Shown here piece after piece: positions 1 through 8,172 of a stretch of DNA of 8,947 nt; the stretch's first letter is position 1; each line of letters opens with the position of its first letter. This stretch comes from Pseudomonadota bacterium (GTDB lineage Bacteria > Pseudomonadota > Alphaproteobacteria > Acetobacterales > Acetobacteraceae): assembly GCA_021845835.1 (NCBI GenBank), contig JAJZVE010000152.1, positions 1 through 8,947 on the forward strand. Reading direction: 5' to 3'. Below the pieces are notes generated by a model, which made no database searches, was not told the DNA's origin, and worked only from the letters and a program-made list of their open reading frames with translations. Made by a program: the position numbers and the translations under genes.

Positions 1-66
1 CGCTTGGTTGCGGCGGTCGAGAAGGCCGGCTACGGCGCCACCCCGGCGCCCAACCCCGCGCGGTAG
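1..66 (+). CDS. copZ: C-terminal end of a small HMA-domain protein, CopZ-like copper chaperone (5' partial)
   Basis: Frame 1 is open from the window edge to a TAG at 64-66 and encodes the last 21 residues, including [12 protein letters not shown]. This is the final helix and strand of the ferredoxin-like HMA fold. The two HMA domains of the neighbouring ATPase end the same way ([10 protein letters not shown] and [10 protein letters not shown]). A stop soon after the fold suggests a free-standing Cu(I) chaperone of about 70 residues that delivers copper to the ATPase encoded 10 bases downstream. The metal-binding CxxC would lie upstream of the window and is not seen. It could instead be the end of a longer protein with a C-terminal HMA domain. 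The stop codon overlaps the Shine-Dalgarno of copA, so the two are probably co-transcribed. The symbol is tentative. Confidence 0.72.
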   Translation, partial: RLVAAVEKAGYGATPAPNPAR

Positions 67-69
67 GAG
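65..69 (+). promoter_or_regulatory. Shine-Dalgarno of copA
   Basis: AGGAG lies 7 bases before the ATG at 77 and shares bases with the TAG stop of the upstream HMA gene. It fixes the copA start at 77. The frame is also open upstream to position 8, but the extra residues are arginine/proline-rich and overlap the HMA gene in another frame. Confidence 0.75.
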
Positions 70-76
70 ATCGGCC

Positions 77-2482
77 ATGGACACGGCGATCGCGGTTCCG
101 GTCGAGGACGATCGGCAACATCTGCAGTTGCCGATCGAGGGCATGACCTGCGCCACCTGCGCCGGCCGGGTGGAGAAGGCGCTGAACCGCCTGCCCGGGG
201 TGCAGGCCAGCGTGAACGTCGCCAGCGAAATCGCCGACGTGAGCTTTCTGTCGGCAGCGACCGATCCGGCGCAACTCGCCGCCGCCGTCGCCGACGCTGG
301 CTATGCGGTCCCGCGCGAGCGGCAGGAGTTCGCCATCACCGGCATGACCTGCGCCACCTGCGCGGGGCGGGTGGAAAAATCCCTGTCGGCGATCCCCGGC
401 GTGCTGCGCGCCGAGGTGAACCTGGCGACCGAAAAAGCCACGGTCGAGGGCTTCGGCCTACGCCCGGCCGCCTTGATCGGGGCGGTGCGGGACGCCGGCT
501 ACGACGCCGCACTGCTGACCGGGGAGGCCGAAGCCGACCGCGCGCGGGAGGCGGCGGAGGCACGCCGGGCGCGGGGCAACCTGCTGCGGATCGGCGCGGC
601 CGCGGTGCTGACAGTGCCGCTGCTGCTGCCGATGGTCGGGCTGCCGCTCTCACCCTGGATCGGCCTCGCGCTGGCAACCCCGGTGCAGATCGTGATCGGC
701 GCCGGGTTTTACGTGGCGGCGTGGAAAGCGCTGCGCGTCGGGACCGGGAACATGGATCTGCTGGTCGCGCTCGGCACCTCGGCGGCCTATTTCTACAGCC
801 TGTTCCTGCTCGCATCTGGCGTCGGCGGACACACCTACTTCGAGGCCTCGGCGGTCGTCATCACCCTGGTCCTGCTCGGCCGCTGGCTGGAAGCTTGCGC
901 CAAGCGTGCCACCGGCGCGGCGATCCGCGCGCTCGCCGCCCTGCGCCCCGAACTTGCGCAGGTCGAGCGCGACGGGGCGGAGATCGCGCTGCCGATCGCC
1001 GCGGTCTCGCTCCGCGATATCGTCGTGGTCCGTCCCGGCGAGAGCCTGCCCACCGATGGGCGCGTCGTTTCCGGGACCAGCGAGGTGGACGAAAGCATGC
1101 TGACCGGCGAGAGCCTGCCGGTGGCGAAACAGCCGGGCGATGCGGTAGTCGGCGGGGCCATCAACGGCAGCGGACTGCTGCGGATCGAGACCACGGCGGT
1201 GGGCGAACACGCGACACTCGCGCGCATCATCGCCCTGGTGGAGAGCGCGCAGACGAAGAAGGCGCCGGTGCAGCGGCTGGTGGACCAGGTGGCGGCGGTG
1301 TTCGTGCCGGTAGTGCTGGGCTGCGCCCTGGTTGCGTTCCTCGGCTGGTATCTGCTCGCTGGCAGCTTCACCGCCGGGCTAATCGCGGCGGTGGCGGTGC
1401 TGGTGATCGCCTGTCCGTGCTCGTTGGGCCTGGCGACGCCGACCGCGCTGATGGTGGGCACCGGGGCGGCGGCGCGGGCCGGCATCCTGATCCGCGACGC
1501 GGTGGCGCTGGAACGCGCGCACCGGCTGGATACGGTGGTGCTGGACAAGACCGGGACCGTGACCGAGGGCCGTCCGGCGGTGACGGAGATCGTCTCCCCG
1601 ACCCTACCCGAGCGGGAGCTTCTGGCCGTGGCGGCGGCGGCGCAGACCGGCAGCGAGCACCCGCTGGCGCGCGCCGTGCTGACCGCGGCCGACGGACTGA
1701 CCCGGCAGAAACTGGACGATTTCCAGAGCCACCCCGGCCGCGGCCTGACCGCGCGGGTCGGCGGACGGCGGATTGTCATCGGCAATCGCGTGCTGCTGGC
1801 CGAGCAGGGTATTCCGGCCACCCTGGAGGCCGAGGCGCTGGCGCTGGAGGAACGGGGCCGCACCGTGATGTGGGTGGGGACACTGGACCCGGCGCCGCAG
1901 CTCCTGGGTCTGATCGCGGTGATGGACCGGGTGCGGCCGTTCGCCGCCGCCGCGGTGCGCCGGTTGCAGGCCGCGGGGATCGAGACGGTGCTGCTGACCG
2001 GCGACAACACGCGCACCGCGCAGGCGGTGGCAAGCGAACTCGGCATCACTCACGTGCTGGCCGAGGTGCTGCCGGCCGGCAAAGCCGCCGAGATCGAACG
2101 GTTGCAGAAGCAAGGCCGTTGGGTGGCGATGGTGGGCGACGGGGTAAATGACGCGCCGGCGCTGGCGCAGGCGGATGTGGGTATCGCCATGGGCAGCGGC
2201 GCCGACGTGGCGATGGCGGCGGCCGGCATCACGCTGATGCGCCCCGACCCGCTGCTGATCGCCGATGCCATCGCGATCAGTCGCGCCACCTACGCGAAGA
2301 TTCGCCAGAATCTGTTCTGGGCGTTCTTCTACAACGTGATTGGCATCCCGCTAGCCGGTCTCGGGTTGCTTAATCCGATGATCGCGGGCGCGGCGATGGC
2401 GTTTTCCTCGGTGACGGTGGTGTCCAACGCGCTACTGCTGCGGCGTTGGCGGCCAGCGGCGGGAGCGGGAGCAGCGGTGTGA
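77..2482 (+). CDS. copA: Cu(I)-exporting P1B-1-type ATPase with two N-terminal HMA domains
   Basis: This 801-residue inner-membrane pump exports cytosolic Cu(I) using ATP. Two HMA domains carry GMTCATC at residues 22-28 and 89-95 (Cys25/28 and Cys92/95). Membrane segments lie roughly at 169-191, 195-218, 226-248, 253-275, 408-430 and 434-456, plus two near the C-terminus. The actuator TGES is at 343-346, the transport CPC at 446-448, the phosphorylation DKTGT at 490-494 (Asp490), the nucleotide-binding SEHP at 526-529, and the hinge GDGVNDAP at 687-694. The Cu(I) signature of the last helices is present: Tyr752-Asn753 and the MxxSS of Met774-Ser778. These residues specify monovalent copper (or silver) rather than zinc or cadmium. 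Length is normal for the family. The ATG at 77 was chosen on its AGGAG. The gene lies between an HMA chaperone and a CueR-type regulator, the standard copper efflux setting. Confidence 0.97.
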   Translation: MDTAIAVPVEDDRQHLQLPIEGMTCATCAGRVEKALNRLPGVQASVNVASEIADVSFLSAATDPAQLAAAVADAGYAVPRERQEFAITGMTCATCAGRVEKSLSAIPGVLRAEVNLATEKATVEGFGLRPAALIGAVRDAGYDAALLTGEAEADRAREAAEARRARGNLLRIGAAAVLTVPLLLPMVGLPLSPWIGLALATPVQIVIGAGFYVAAWKALRVGTGNMDLLVALGTSAAYFYSLFLLASGVGGHTYFEASAVVITLVLLGRWLEACAKRATGAAIRALAALRPELAQVERDGAEIALPIAAVSLRDIVVVRPGESLPTDGRVVSGTSEVDESMLTGESLPVAKQPGDAVVGGAINGSGLLRIETTAVGEHATLARIIALVESAQTKKAPVQRLVDQVAAVFVPVVLGCALVAFLGWYLLAGSFTAGLIAAVAVLVIACPCSLGLATPTALMVGTGAAARAGILIRDAVALERAHRLDTVVLDKTGTVTEGRPAVTEIVSPTLPERELLAVAAAAQTGSEHPLARAVLTAADGLTRQKLDDFQSHPGRGLTARVGGRRIVIGNRVLLAEQGIPATLEAEALALEERGRTVMWVGTLDPAPQLLGLIAVMDRVRPFAAAAVRRLQAAGIETVLLTGDNTRTAQAVASELGITHVLAEVLPAGKAAEIERLQKQGRWVAMVGDGVNDAPALAQADVGIAMGSGADVAMAAAGITLMRPDPLLIADAIAISRATYAKIRQNLFWAFFYNVIGIPLAGLGLLNPMIAGAAMAFSSVTVVSNALLLRRWRPAAGAGAAV
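140..363 (+). repeat. Identical 23-bp direct repeats encoding the two CxxC loops of copA
   Basis: The 23 bases at 140-162 recur exactly at 341-363, 201 bp (67 codons) apart and in frame. Both encode GMTCATC. The surrounding bases are similar (both continue as an AGRVEK segment) but not identical. This is the DNA trace of tandem HMA-domain duplication. It could also act as a recombination target that would delete one domain in frame. Confidence 0.9.
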
Positions 2483-2949
2483 GCATCGGCATCACCATCG
2501 GTGAGGCGGCGGCGCAATCCGGCGTGCCGGCCAAGACCATCCGCTACTACGAGCAGATCGGCCTGCTCGAGCCGCCGGCCCGGGGGGAGAACCAGTATCG
2601 CGCCTACGGAGCGAAAGACGTGGCGATGCTGCGCTTCCTCGGCCGGGCGCGTCGGCTCGGGTTCTCGATTTCGGATCTGCGCAACCTGGTGGCACTGTAT
2701 CGCGACCGCAACCGCACCAGCCACGACGTGAAGGCACTGGCCTCGCAGCATCTGGCGCGAATCGATCGCAAAATCGCCGAGCTGCAATCGTTGCGCAAGG
2801 CGCTGGCGGAGCTGATCCGCGACTGCCGTGGCGATCACCGGCCCGACTGCCCGATCATCGACGAACTCAGCGGGGCGGACTCGCCGGCGGCGAGGTCGAC
2901 AGAGATGCGTGGTCTAAATGCCGATTTGTTCAAAATCGAATCCTATTAG
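2479..2949 (+). CDS. cueR: MerR-family Cu(I)-responsive regulator (CueR/HmrR type)
   Basis: This 156-residue activator has an N-terminal winged helix-turn-helix ([21 protein letters not shown], about residues 5-25), the wing/second helix segment ([19 protein letters not shown]), a dimerisation helix (about 80-112) and a C-terminal metal-binding loop. Cys116 and Cys124 flank RGDHRPD and are followed by PIIDELSG, as in CueR (Cys112/Cys120). Ser81, in the segment before the long helix, matches CueR Ser77, which selects +1 metal ions. All three share the same offset of four. The GTG at 2479 overlaps the copA TGA by 4 bp (GTGA), with GGGAGCGGGAG at 2461-2471 as ribosome-binding region; a TTG at 2446 in frame would only add a glycine/serine-rich stretch. 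It probably activates the copZ-copA promoter, which lies outside the window. cueR and hmrR are used for such proteins; the symbol marks type rather than proven orthology. Confidence 0.92.
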   Translation: MSIGITIGEAAAQSGVPAKTIRYYEQIGLLEPPARGENQYRAYGAKDVAMLRFLGRARRLGFSISDLRNLVALYRDRNRTSHDVKALASQHLARIDRKIAELQSLRKALAELIRDCRGDHRPDCPIIDELSGADSPAARSTEMRGLNADLFKIESY

Positions 2950-2970
2950 ACCCCTCGCGAGGCTGACGTG

Positions 2971-3324
2971 ATGTCGCAGTCCCTATGTCGTCGCATCTAC
3001 ATTCATTCGATTTCTGATGGCGTGCCGCTGCGCTCGCTCCTCGCGGCCGCTGTGGTCGGTACGATCCTCAACCTGATCAACCAGGGCGACGCGTTGGTAG
3101 GCTCGGCGCCGTTGAATATCTCCAAGATGATCCTGACGTTCATCGTTCCCTATTTCCTTAGCACCTATGGGGCGGTCTGTTACTGCCTGAATGCCGCAGG
3201 TCACGCGGAGGACGCGCAATCCACATCACGAGATGCGGCAATGAACATCGCCGATAAGATCGGCAATCAGGAAACAGTCTCTGATGAAAGATGCGCCAGC
3301 CCCGATATGGGGATGTGCAAGTGA
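2971..3324 (+). CDS. nrtS: NrtS-like small membrane protein (putative nitrate/nitrite transporter)
   Basis: This 117-residue protein has two hydrophobic helices at about 20-37 and 53-73. The motif NLINQGD at 34-40 closes the first helix, and the second contains TFIVPYFLSTYGAV. This layout (VGTILNLINQGD, then a loop, then LTxxVPYxxSTY) is what I recall of the NrtS family of short nitrate/nitrite transporters, but I could not run a search. The family is usually much shorter; here residues 75-117 form a hydrophilic tail of unclear role that runs to the GTGA overlap with the next gene. Base composition is visibly lower in GC than copA (30 of 60 bases in 3121-3180, against 45 of 60 in 1261-1320), suggesting a separate origin. 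The ATG at 2971 is preferred over the adjacent GTG at 2968 because GAGG (2959-2962) is better spaced for it. Why it sits between copper and efflux genes is unknown. Confidence 0.72.
   Translation: MSQSLCRRIYIHSISDGVPLRSLLAAAVVGTILNLINQGDALVGSAPLNISKMILTFIVPYFLSTYGAVCYCLNAAGHAEDAQSTSRDAAMNIADKIGNQETVSDERCASPDMGMCK
3309..3313 (+). promoter_or_regulatory. Probable Shine-Dalgarno for the outer-membrane lipoprotein gene
   Basis: GGGGA lies 7 bases before the GTG at 3321, inside the end of the nrtS-like gene. With the GTGA overlap at 3321-3324 it favours GTG 3321 over ATG 3291 (which would overlap nrtS by 34 bases) or ATG 3342. Confidence 0.5.
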
Positions 3325-4889
3325 CTGCAATCCGACTGACGATGGATGGGTCAAATCCTGGCTGGCGATGGTTCCGATGGCGCGGGGCTAGCCGCCGCAT
3401 CGCAGTATCTATCGGCACGCTCGTCGCCTTGCTGGGCGGCTGCCAGGTCGGACCAGACTTCGCTCGCCCCGCCCCACCTGGGACGGCGACCTACATTTTG
3501 GCGAATGCCACGCCCAACCTGGCGCCGGGTGGCGGCGAACCCCACCAGAGGTTGGTCGTCAATCAGGCCATTCCCGCCGCGTGGTGGGAGCTGTTCCGGT
3601 CGCCGTCGCTCGACAACGTGGTACGACAGGCGATTGCCGGCAGCCCGACCATCGAGGCGGCCAAGGCCACGCTCGCCCAGGCACAACAGTTGGTGCTCCA
3701 GACGCAGGGTGCCTATTACCCGCAACTTGATGCCGCCGCTGCTGCCGAGCGCCAGAGAGGACCGGCATTTGGCCTTGGTCTGCTGCCCAGTCACACTCTT
3801 CCTACCTACAACCTTTATTCGCTTGGCCCGAGCGTGAGCTTCACGCCTGATGTGTTCGGTCTAATCGCGCGGCAGGTGGAACAACAGGAAGCGCAGGCGG
3901 AGAATCAGGCGTACGAGCTTGTCGCGGCGCAACTCACCGTCACCGGCAACACCGTGGCAGAGGTCCTCACCATCGCGTCGGTCCGTCTGCAGATCGACGC
4001 GGTCGATGGGATTATCGCCGATGACGAAACGAACCTCGCCCTGGTGCAACAGTTGTTCGCCGCCGGCAAGGTGAACCGTACCGACCTGCTCCTGGCGGAG
4101 GCCGAGCTTGCCAACGACCGCACACTGCTGCCGCCGCTCCGCCAGCAAGTGGCTGCCGCCGAAGATGCGCTCGCTGTCCTGGTCGGAAAATCTCCAGCAG
4201 AGTGGCACCCGTTCGCTTTCGCGCTCGCGGATTTCACCTTGCCAGCCGAGTTGCCGCTCAGCCTGCCGTCGGCTTTGGTCCGCCAGCGCCCCGACATTCT
4301 CGCGGCGGAGGCGCAGTTGCATGCCCACAGCGCCGCGATCGGCGTCGCGACCGCCCAAATGTATCCAAACTTTCCGCTCTCCGCGTCGGTCGGTACGGCG
4401 GCCCTGACCAGTAACTCGCTGTTTGAGGGATCAAGTGTGGTCTGGACCCTTACCTCCGGGCTTACCGCGCCGATTTTCCACGGTGGCGCGCTGATGGCGC
4501 AGAAGCAGGCCGCGATCGAGGCATTCCGCGCGTCGCTTGCGACCTACCGGCAGACCGTGCTTGGCGGTCTCGGCCAGGTTGCCGATCTGCTGCGCGCGCT
4601 CGGCCATGATGCCGAACTGGTCGAGGCGGAGCGCCGCGCCGTCGACGCCTCCGAGGGGGCGCTAGCACTCGAACGGATCACGTATGCCGCTGGCAAGACC
4701 CGCGTGCTCGATCTGCTCTCAGCCGAACGCGACTACCAGCAGGCGCGTGTCGGCTACGCCCGGGCCCGCGGCCAGCGCTATCTGGACAGCGCCCAACTGC
4801 TCGTGGCCCTGGGCGGCGGAGGTTGGTGGGGGGGCCGCAACCCGATAGCGTCGTCAGCAGCCAGGTCCTCTCCAGGAAACATCCCTTGA
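3321..4889 (+). CDS. Outer-membrane efflux lipoprotein, NodT/OprM-like (TolC superfamily)
   Basis: This is the outer-membrane channel of a tripartite exporter, about 522 residues. The N-terminus has an Arg-rich n-region, a hydrophobic stretch (IAVSIGTLVALLGG) and a lipobox ending at Cys41, followed by QVGPDFARP, the usual start of mature NodT-type lipoproteins. Two OEP repeats follow. The first begins at WWELFRSPSLDNVVRQAI with a long helix rich in Ala, Gln and Glu. The second contains RQRPDILAAEAQLHAHSAAIGVATAQMYPNF, the hallmark of RND-partner outer-membrane factors. The GTG at 3321 overlaps the preceding stop by 4 bp; ATG 3342 is the alternative and keeps the whole signal peptide. No RND pump lies in the window. 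The next three genes are an ABC exporter, so this channel probably serves that. Substrate unknown. Confidence 0.92.
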   Translation: MTAIRLTMDGSNPGWRWFRWRGASRRIAVSIGTLVALLGGCQVGPDFARPAPPGTATYILANATPNLAPGGGEPHQRLVVNQAIPAAWWELFRSPSLDNVVRQAIAGSPTIEAAKATLAQAQQLVLQTQGAYYPQLDAAAAAERQRGPAFGLGLLPSHTLPTYNLYSLGPSVSFTPDVFGLIARQVEQQEAQAENQAYELVAAQLTVTGNTVAEVLTIASVRLQIDAVDGIIADDETNLALVQQLFAAGKVNRTDLLLAEAELANDRTLLPPLRQQVAAAEDALAVLVGKSPAEWHPFAFALADFTLPAELPLSLPSALVRQRPDILAAEAQLHAHSAAIGVATAQMYPNFPLSASVGTAALTSNSLFEGSSVVWTLTSGLTAPIFHGGALMAQKQAAIEAFRASLATYRQTVLGGLGQVADLLRALGHDAELVEAERRAVDASEGALALERITYAAGKTRVLDLLSAERDYQQARVGYARARGQRYLDSAQLLVALGGGGWWGGRNPIASSAARSSPGNIP

Positions 4890-6070
4890 ACCACACCGTC
4901 CTGGAGCATCCCACCCCTCCCGCGATGGACAAGTCCCCGCTGGAGAAGCAGCCCCGTCGGCCGCACATCGCCTGGCGCCGCCTCCGGCGCGCGGCGCTGC
5001 TTCTTCTCATTGCCATCGCCGTCGTGGTGGCATTCCGGTTCACGTTGTTTCAGCCACCGTTTGTCTCGACTGCCGAGGTGGTGCGCGGCGACGTGGCGGC
5101 CGAGGTGGAAGGAACCGGGACCGTGACTGCGGACGTGCTGGCTGACATCGCCTCAAAGATCACGGGACGTGTGGAGCAGGTGTTCGTCGATGAGGGCGAC
5201 ACGGTGCAGCGGGGCCAGATCGTCGCAACGCTCGACCAGACTGATCTGGTCCGGCAGGTCGAGGCCGCCCGTGCGCGGCTCGCCGGTGCCACGGCATCGG
5301 CCGAGGAACGGCAGCGCGAATGGAACAGGGAGCAAAGGCTGGTCAAATCGGGCGCCGTGAGCGTGGAGGATTCGCAGCAATTCCAGGAGCGCCTTGCGGT
5401 CGCCGAGAGCGCCGTACAGGCAGACCAGGCCGAAATCGAAGATGCCGAGTACAATTTATCTCTCACGCAGATACCCGTACTGTTCAACGGGATCGTGACG
5501 GCGCGTTGGGTCGTGCCGGGCACGTCCGTCGTGCCGGGCCAGAAAATGTTCACCGTGGCGGACACGCGCCTGATTTACGTGAACGCCTATGTCGATCAGA
5601 ACTTCACCGGCAAACTTAGGAAAGGCGAAGCAGCCACCGTCATTTTGCGCGGGCGGGAGAACCAGCCCCTGAATGGGCGTGTGCTGCGGATGAGCCCGCA
5701 GGCGGATGCGGAGACGGAGGAGACCGTGGCGGAAGTCGCGTTCACCATCCCGGCCGACGAGTTCCAGCTCGGCCAGTGGGCCAACGTGTATATCCAAGTA
5801 GGCGACGCCAAGGACTCGCTGACCGTACCACGCGCCGCGTTGCTGCCGATGGACAACAGGGTGTTCGTGTTCGTCGTCGGAACGGGCAATAAACTCCGCC
5901 GCGAAGCCATCACTGTGTTGGCGCAAAGTCCGCGCCTGCCGATGGTCGCCGTCGCCGGAAAGCTCCGTCCAGGTGAGCTTGTTGTGCTGATGCCGATGGG
6001 GTTGCACGACGGCGAGACAGTGCGGCCACGCCCGGCTGAGAGGCCACCGCAAGTCGAGCCGCAGCAATGA
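4886..6070 (+). CDS. HlyD/MacA-type periplasmic adaptor (membrane fusion protein)
   Basis: This protein bridges the inner-membrane ABC permease and the outer-membrane channel. An N-terminal anchor (about residues 36-52, AALLLLIAIAVVVAF) follows a basic segment. The lipoyl half-motif VDEGDTVQRGQIVATLD lies at about 101-117, then a short alpha-helical hairpin of charged heptads (ARARLAGATASAEERQREW and onward). The second lipoyl half runs to PGQKMFTVADTRLIYVNAYVD, followed by beta-barrel and membrane-proximal domains, and a Pro-rich tail. Start choice: TTG 4886 overlaps the previous TGA (TTGA) and has AGGA at 4873-4876, matching the other overlaps in this operon. ATG 4925 (381 residues) is the obvious alternative but has no Shine-Dalgarno. 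The adaptor is of the single-span kind found with MacB/DevC permeases. Confidence 0.9.
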   Translation: MNHTVLEHPTPPAMDKSPLEKQPRRPHIAWRRLRRAALLLLIAIAVVVAFRFTLFQPPFVSTAEVVRGDVAAEVEGTGTVTADVLADIASKITGRVEQVFVDEGDTVQRGQIVATLDQTDLVRQVEAARARLAGATASAEERQREWNREQRLVKSGAVSVEDSQQFQERLAVAESAVQADQAEIEDAEYNLSLTQIPVLFNGIVTARWVVPGTSVVPGQKMFTVADTRLIYVNAYVDQNFTGKLRKGEAATVILRGRENQPLNGRVLRMSPQADAETEETVAEVAFTIPADEFQLGQWANVYIQVGDAKDSLTVPRAALLPMDNRVFVFVVGTGNKLRREAITVLAQSPRLPMVAVAGKLRPGELVVLMPMGLHDGETVRPRPAERPPQVEPQQ

Positions 6071-7374
6071 ATCTCGCAATCCGGGATGTCCGTTATCACC
6101 GCTTCAAGTTCTTCAGCTCTACATTCGGCGTGTCGCTGCTGATCATGGTAGTGATTGCGATTGGCGGCATAGTGCGCGGCGTGATCTCCGACTCCTCGAC
6201 CATCATCGAGGCGACGGGCGCCGATCTCTGGGTGGTCCAGGCCTACGGGGCGCATCCACTAGACGGCACGCTGGGACCGTTCGTGGAAACCTCGCGGCTT
6301 CCCGAAGGCATCTATCACGCCATCGCGGCGATGCCTGGCGTGGCAGAGGCGAGTCCACTGGCGACGGCCTGGGAACATGTACAGCGGATGCCGAGCCCGA
6401 CGCCGTTGATGAAATTCATGTACGTTAACGCACTGCTGAACACGGCGACAATGGTCAAGCCCGGCTGGATGGCGATGCCGCACACCCAGCGATTCATTGT
6501 GATCGGCTACGAGCTGGGACGGATCGGCGGCCCGCCCGTCATCGTTGCTGGGCGAGGGATTGTGGCCAGCCATTACGAAATCGTGGCCGACGAGGGTACC
6601 GGCTTTACCGTCGGCGAACGCCTACGTCTCGGCAATTTCGATTACACGGTGGTCGGCCTGACCCGGAACATGGTGGGCTTCACTGCCGATCCGGTGATTT
6701 ACGCGACACTCCTGGACGCGCAGAATATCATCTTCCAGTTGGATCCCAATCTGCTGCGCAGCCAGCAGCCTGTCGCCGCGCGGAGCTTTGCCGATCTGGT
6801 GGCAACGCAGCCGGGCCTCGTGGGGCCGCTCGCGGCCAAGGCGGCCGATACGCTCGCGAACACGCTGTTCGTTAATGCCATAGCCGTTAAAGTGCGTCCG
6901 GGCGTGTCCGCGACCGAGATCGCTCAGCGCATCACGCGATGGCAACACTTGGCCGTCTACACTGCGCCGCAGCAGGTGAACTTGCAACTCATGGGCTCGA
7001 ACCGGCTGATCCTGTTCCAGCTCGCGCTGTTCCGCGACATCCTCGTGCTGATCGCTGGCGTCGTCATCGGCCTGATCATCTACACCTTCACGCTCGACAA
7101 GTTGCATGAGATTGCGATGCTCAAGCTGTTCGGCGCACAAGGCAGGATCATCTATCAGATGATCCTGCAGGAAGCGCTGTTCATGGGCATCGCCGGCACG
7201 CTGCTCGGTAGTGCGCTGGAGCTGTTGATCGAGCCGTATTTTCCGCGACGGGTCATCGCGACCTACGGTGACATCGGCCAGATGGTGGCCGCGATGATCG
7301 TAATTGCTATCCTTGCCAGCGTGTTCGCCGTCCGCCGGGCCATGCGCGTCGATCCGCGCAGCGTGCTGAGCTGA
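6067..7374 (+). CDS. ABC exporter permease, MacB/DevC-like FtsX fold
   Basis: This 435-residue inner-membrane permease has the MacB/FtsX topology. TM1 is near the N-terminus (about residues 17-40). A large periplasmic domain of about 280 residues starts at GADLWVVQAYG. Three further helices lie at about 325-346, 361-386 and 404-425. The coupling segment KLHEIAMLKLFGAQGRIIYQMILQE between TM2 and TM3 is the FtsX-family hallmark that contacts the ATPase. The C-terminus RRAMRVDPRSVLS is also typical. The ATG at 6067 overlaps the adaptor stop by 4 bp (ATGA), and no strong Shine-Dalgarno is seen, so it is probably translationally coupled. Such mechanotransmission permeases drive adaptor and channel to export lipids, peptides, macrolides or siderophores. 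Nothing here identifies the substrate. The DevC, MacB and LolC families are all possible relatives; I favour the adaptor-linked group. Confidence 0.92.
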   Translation: MNLAIRDVRYHRFKFFSSTFGVSLLIMVVIAIGGIVRGVISDSSTIIEATGADLWVVQAYGAHPLDGTLGPFVETSRLPEGIYHAIAAMPGVAEASPLATAWEHVQRMPSPTPLMKFMYVNALLNTATMVKPGWMAMPHTQRFIVIGYELGRIGGPPVIVAGRGIVASHYEIVADEGTGFTVGERLRLGNFDYTVVGLTRNMVGFTADPVIYATLLDAQNIIFQLDPNLLRSQQPVAARSFADLVATQPGLVGPLAAKAADTLANTLFVNAIAVKVRPGVSATEIAQRITRWQHLAVYTAPQQVNLQLMGSNRLILFQLALFRDILVLIAGVVIGLIIYTFTLDKLHEIAMLKLFGAQGRIIYQMILQEALFMGIAGTLLGSALELLIEPYFPRRVIATYGDIGQMVAAMIVIAILASVFAVRRAMRVDPRSVLS

Positions 7375-7400
7375 GCATGCGGCGAGAGGCAGCACCATAC

Positions 7401-8078
7401 ATGATCGAGGCCGAGGGCCTCGTGAAGGTCTATGGCCAGGGCCGCACACGCGTGGTGGTCCTGAGAGGGATCGATCTGGCCGTGCGAGCGGGAGAGCTGT
7501 GGGCGATCATGGGGCCGAGCGGCGGCGGCAAGAGCACATTGCTGACGATCCTCGGCCTGGTGATCCCGCCCACCGAGGGGCGTCTGCTGATAGCGGGACA
7601 AGACATCTACGGTGGGCGCATGCCTGATCTCGCGAAAATCCGGCGCGAGCAGACGGGGTTCATCTTCCAGGCGCCCAACTTGATCCCGTTCCTGACCGCC
7701 GAGGAGAACGTGCTGTTGCCCCTGAGCCTGGTCGGCATCAGCGGGCGGACGGCCAAAGCGCGTGCGGAGGCGCTACTGACCTATCTTGATATCGCCGATC
7801 GCGCCAAACTCTATCCGAACCAGATTTCCGGCGGCGAGCAGCAGCGCGTGGCGATCGCTCGTGCATTGGCCAACAACCCGAAGATCATCCTGGCCGACGA
7901 GCCCACGGCGAGCCTGGATACCGAACGGGCTCTGGCGGTCATGCGGCTGCTGCGACAAGTTTCAAGCGAGCGCGGCGCCGCCGTGCTGGTCGTCACCCAC
8001 GATCACCGCCTGATCGACGAGGTGGACCGCGTCATCGAGATGATGGACGGGCGGATTGCCGAGGCCGCCCGGACCTGA
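7401..8078 (+). CDS. ABC exporter ATPase, MacB/LolD/DevA type
   Basis: This 225-residue nucleotide-binding subunit pairs with the permease. Walker [10 protein letters not shown] is at residues 38-46 (Lys44), the Q-loop Gln90 in FIFQAPN, the ABC signature SGGEQ at 143-147, Walker B ending in Asp166 with catalytic Glu167 (ADEPTASLD), and the H-switch His200 in THDHR. All catalytic positions are intact. Length and the segment between Walker A and signature match the LolD/MacB-N/DevA branch that works with FtsX-fold permeases. Two starts are possible: ATG 7401 has AGAGG at 7385-7389, an 11-base spacing, and gives the usual [12 protein letters not shown] beginning. ATG 7377, two bases after the permease stop, adds eight residues. 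It is the last gene of the export operon; no clear intrinsic terminator follows. Confidence 0.95.
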   Translation: MIEAEGLVKVYGQGRTRVVVLRGIDLAVRAGELWAIMGPSGGGKSTLLTILGLVIPPTEGRLLIAGQDIYGGRMPDLAKIRREQTGFIFQAPNLIPFLTAEENVLLPLSLVGISGRTAKARAEALLTYLDIADRAKLYPNQISGGEQQRVAIARALANNPKIILADEPTASLDTERALAVMRLLRQVSSERGAAVLVVTHDHRLIDEVDRVIEMMDGRIAEAART

Positions 8079-8172
8079 GACGGACAACCTCGCCGGGCCG
8101 CGTGGGACGATCTAATACCAAGCCCTGAATGCTCTGACTCGAATGTGATTTGGGGCGACGCGGCGGGGATGT
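8079..8172. other. Operon end / junction with mobile DNA, no gene seen
   Basis: This 94-base gap separates the ATPase stop from the transposase remnant. I see no G+C-rich hairpin followed by a T-run, so no convincing intrinsic terminator. The stretch around 8111-8155 (starting TCTAATACCAAGCC) is visibly AT-richer than the flanks. It may be the edge of an inserted element, but no terminal repeat or target duplication could be paired with it inside the window. Confidence 0.4.

Noticed and set aside
835..2049. Long minus-strand open frame (404 codons) opposite copA, and a 476-codon + strand frame at 721-2151
   Set aside because: Both are shadows of copA in high-GC DNA. Their translations are low-complexity Arg/Ala/Gly/Ser/Pro strings without domains, while copA has every family motif in its own frame.
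2953..2962. Palindrome CCTCGCGAGG as a CueR operator
   Set aside because: Too short, no -35/-10 elements with the long MerR spacer around it, and a 10-bp GC-rich palindrome is expected by chance.
3861..4358. Minus-strand frames opposite the outer-membrane channel and similar ones opposite the adaptor and permease (5456-6079, 6622-7449)
   Set aside because: No motif, start signal or gene context; they mirror the codon bias of the real genes.
4823..4925. TTG 4823 as start of the adaptor
   Set aside because: It would overlap the channel gene by 67 bases without a well-placed ribosome-binding site; TTG 4886 and ATG 4925 are better candidates.
8079..8172. Intrinsic terminator after the ABC ATPase
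   Set aside because: Only imperfect GC pairings (GCCGCCCGG with CCGGGCCGC) and no T-run; not supportable.
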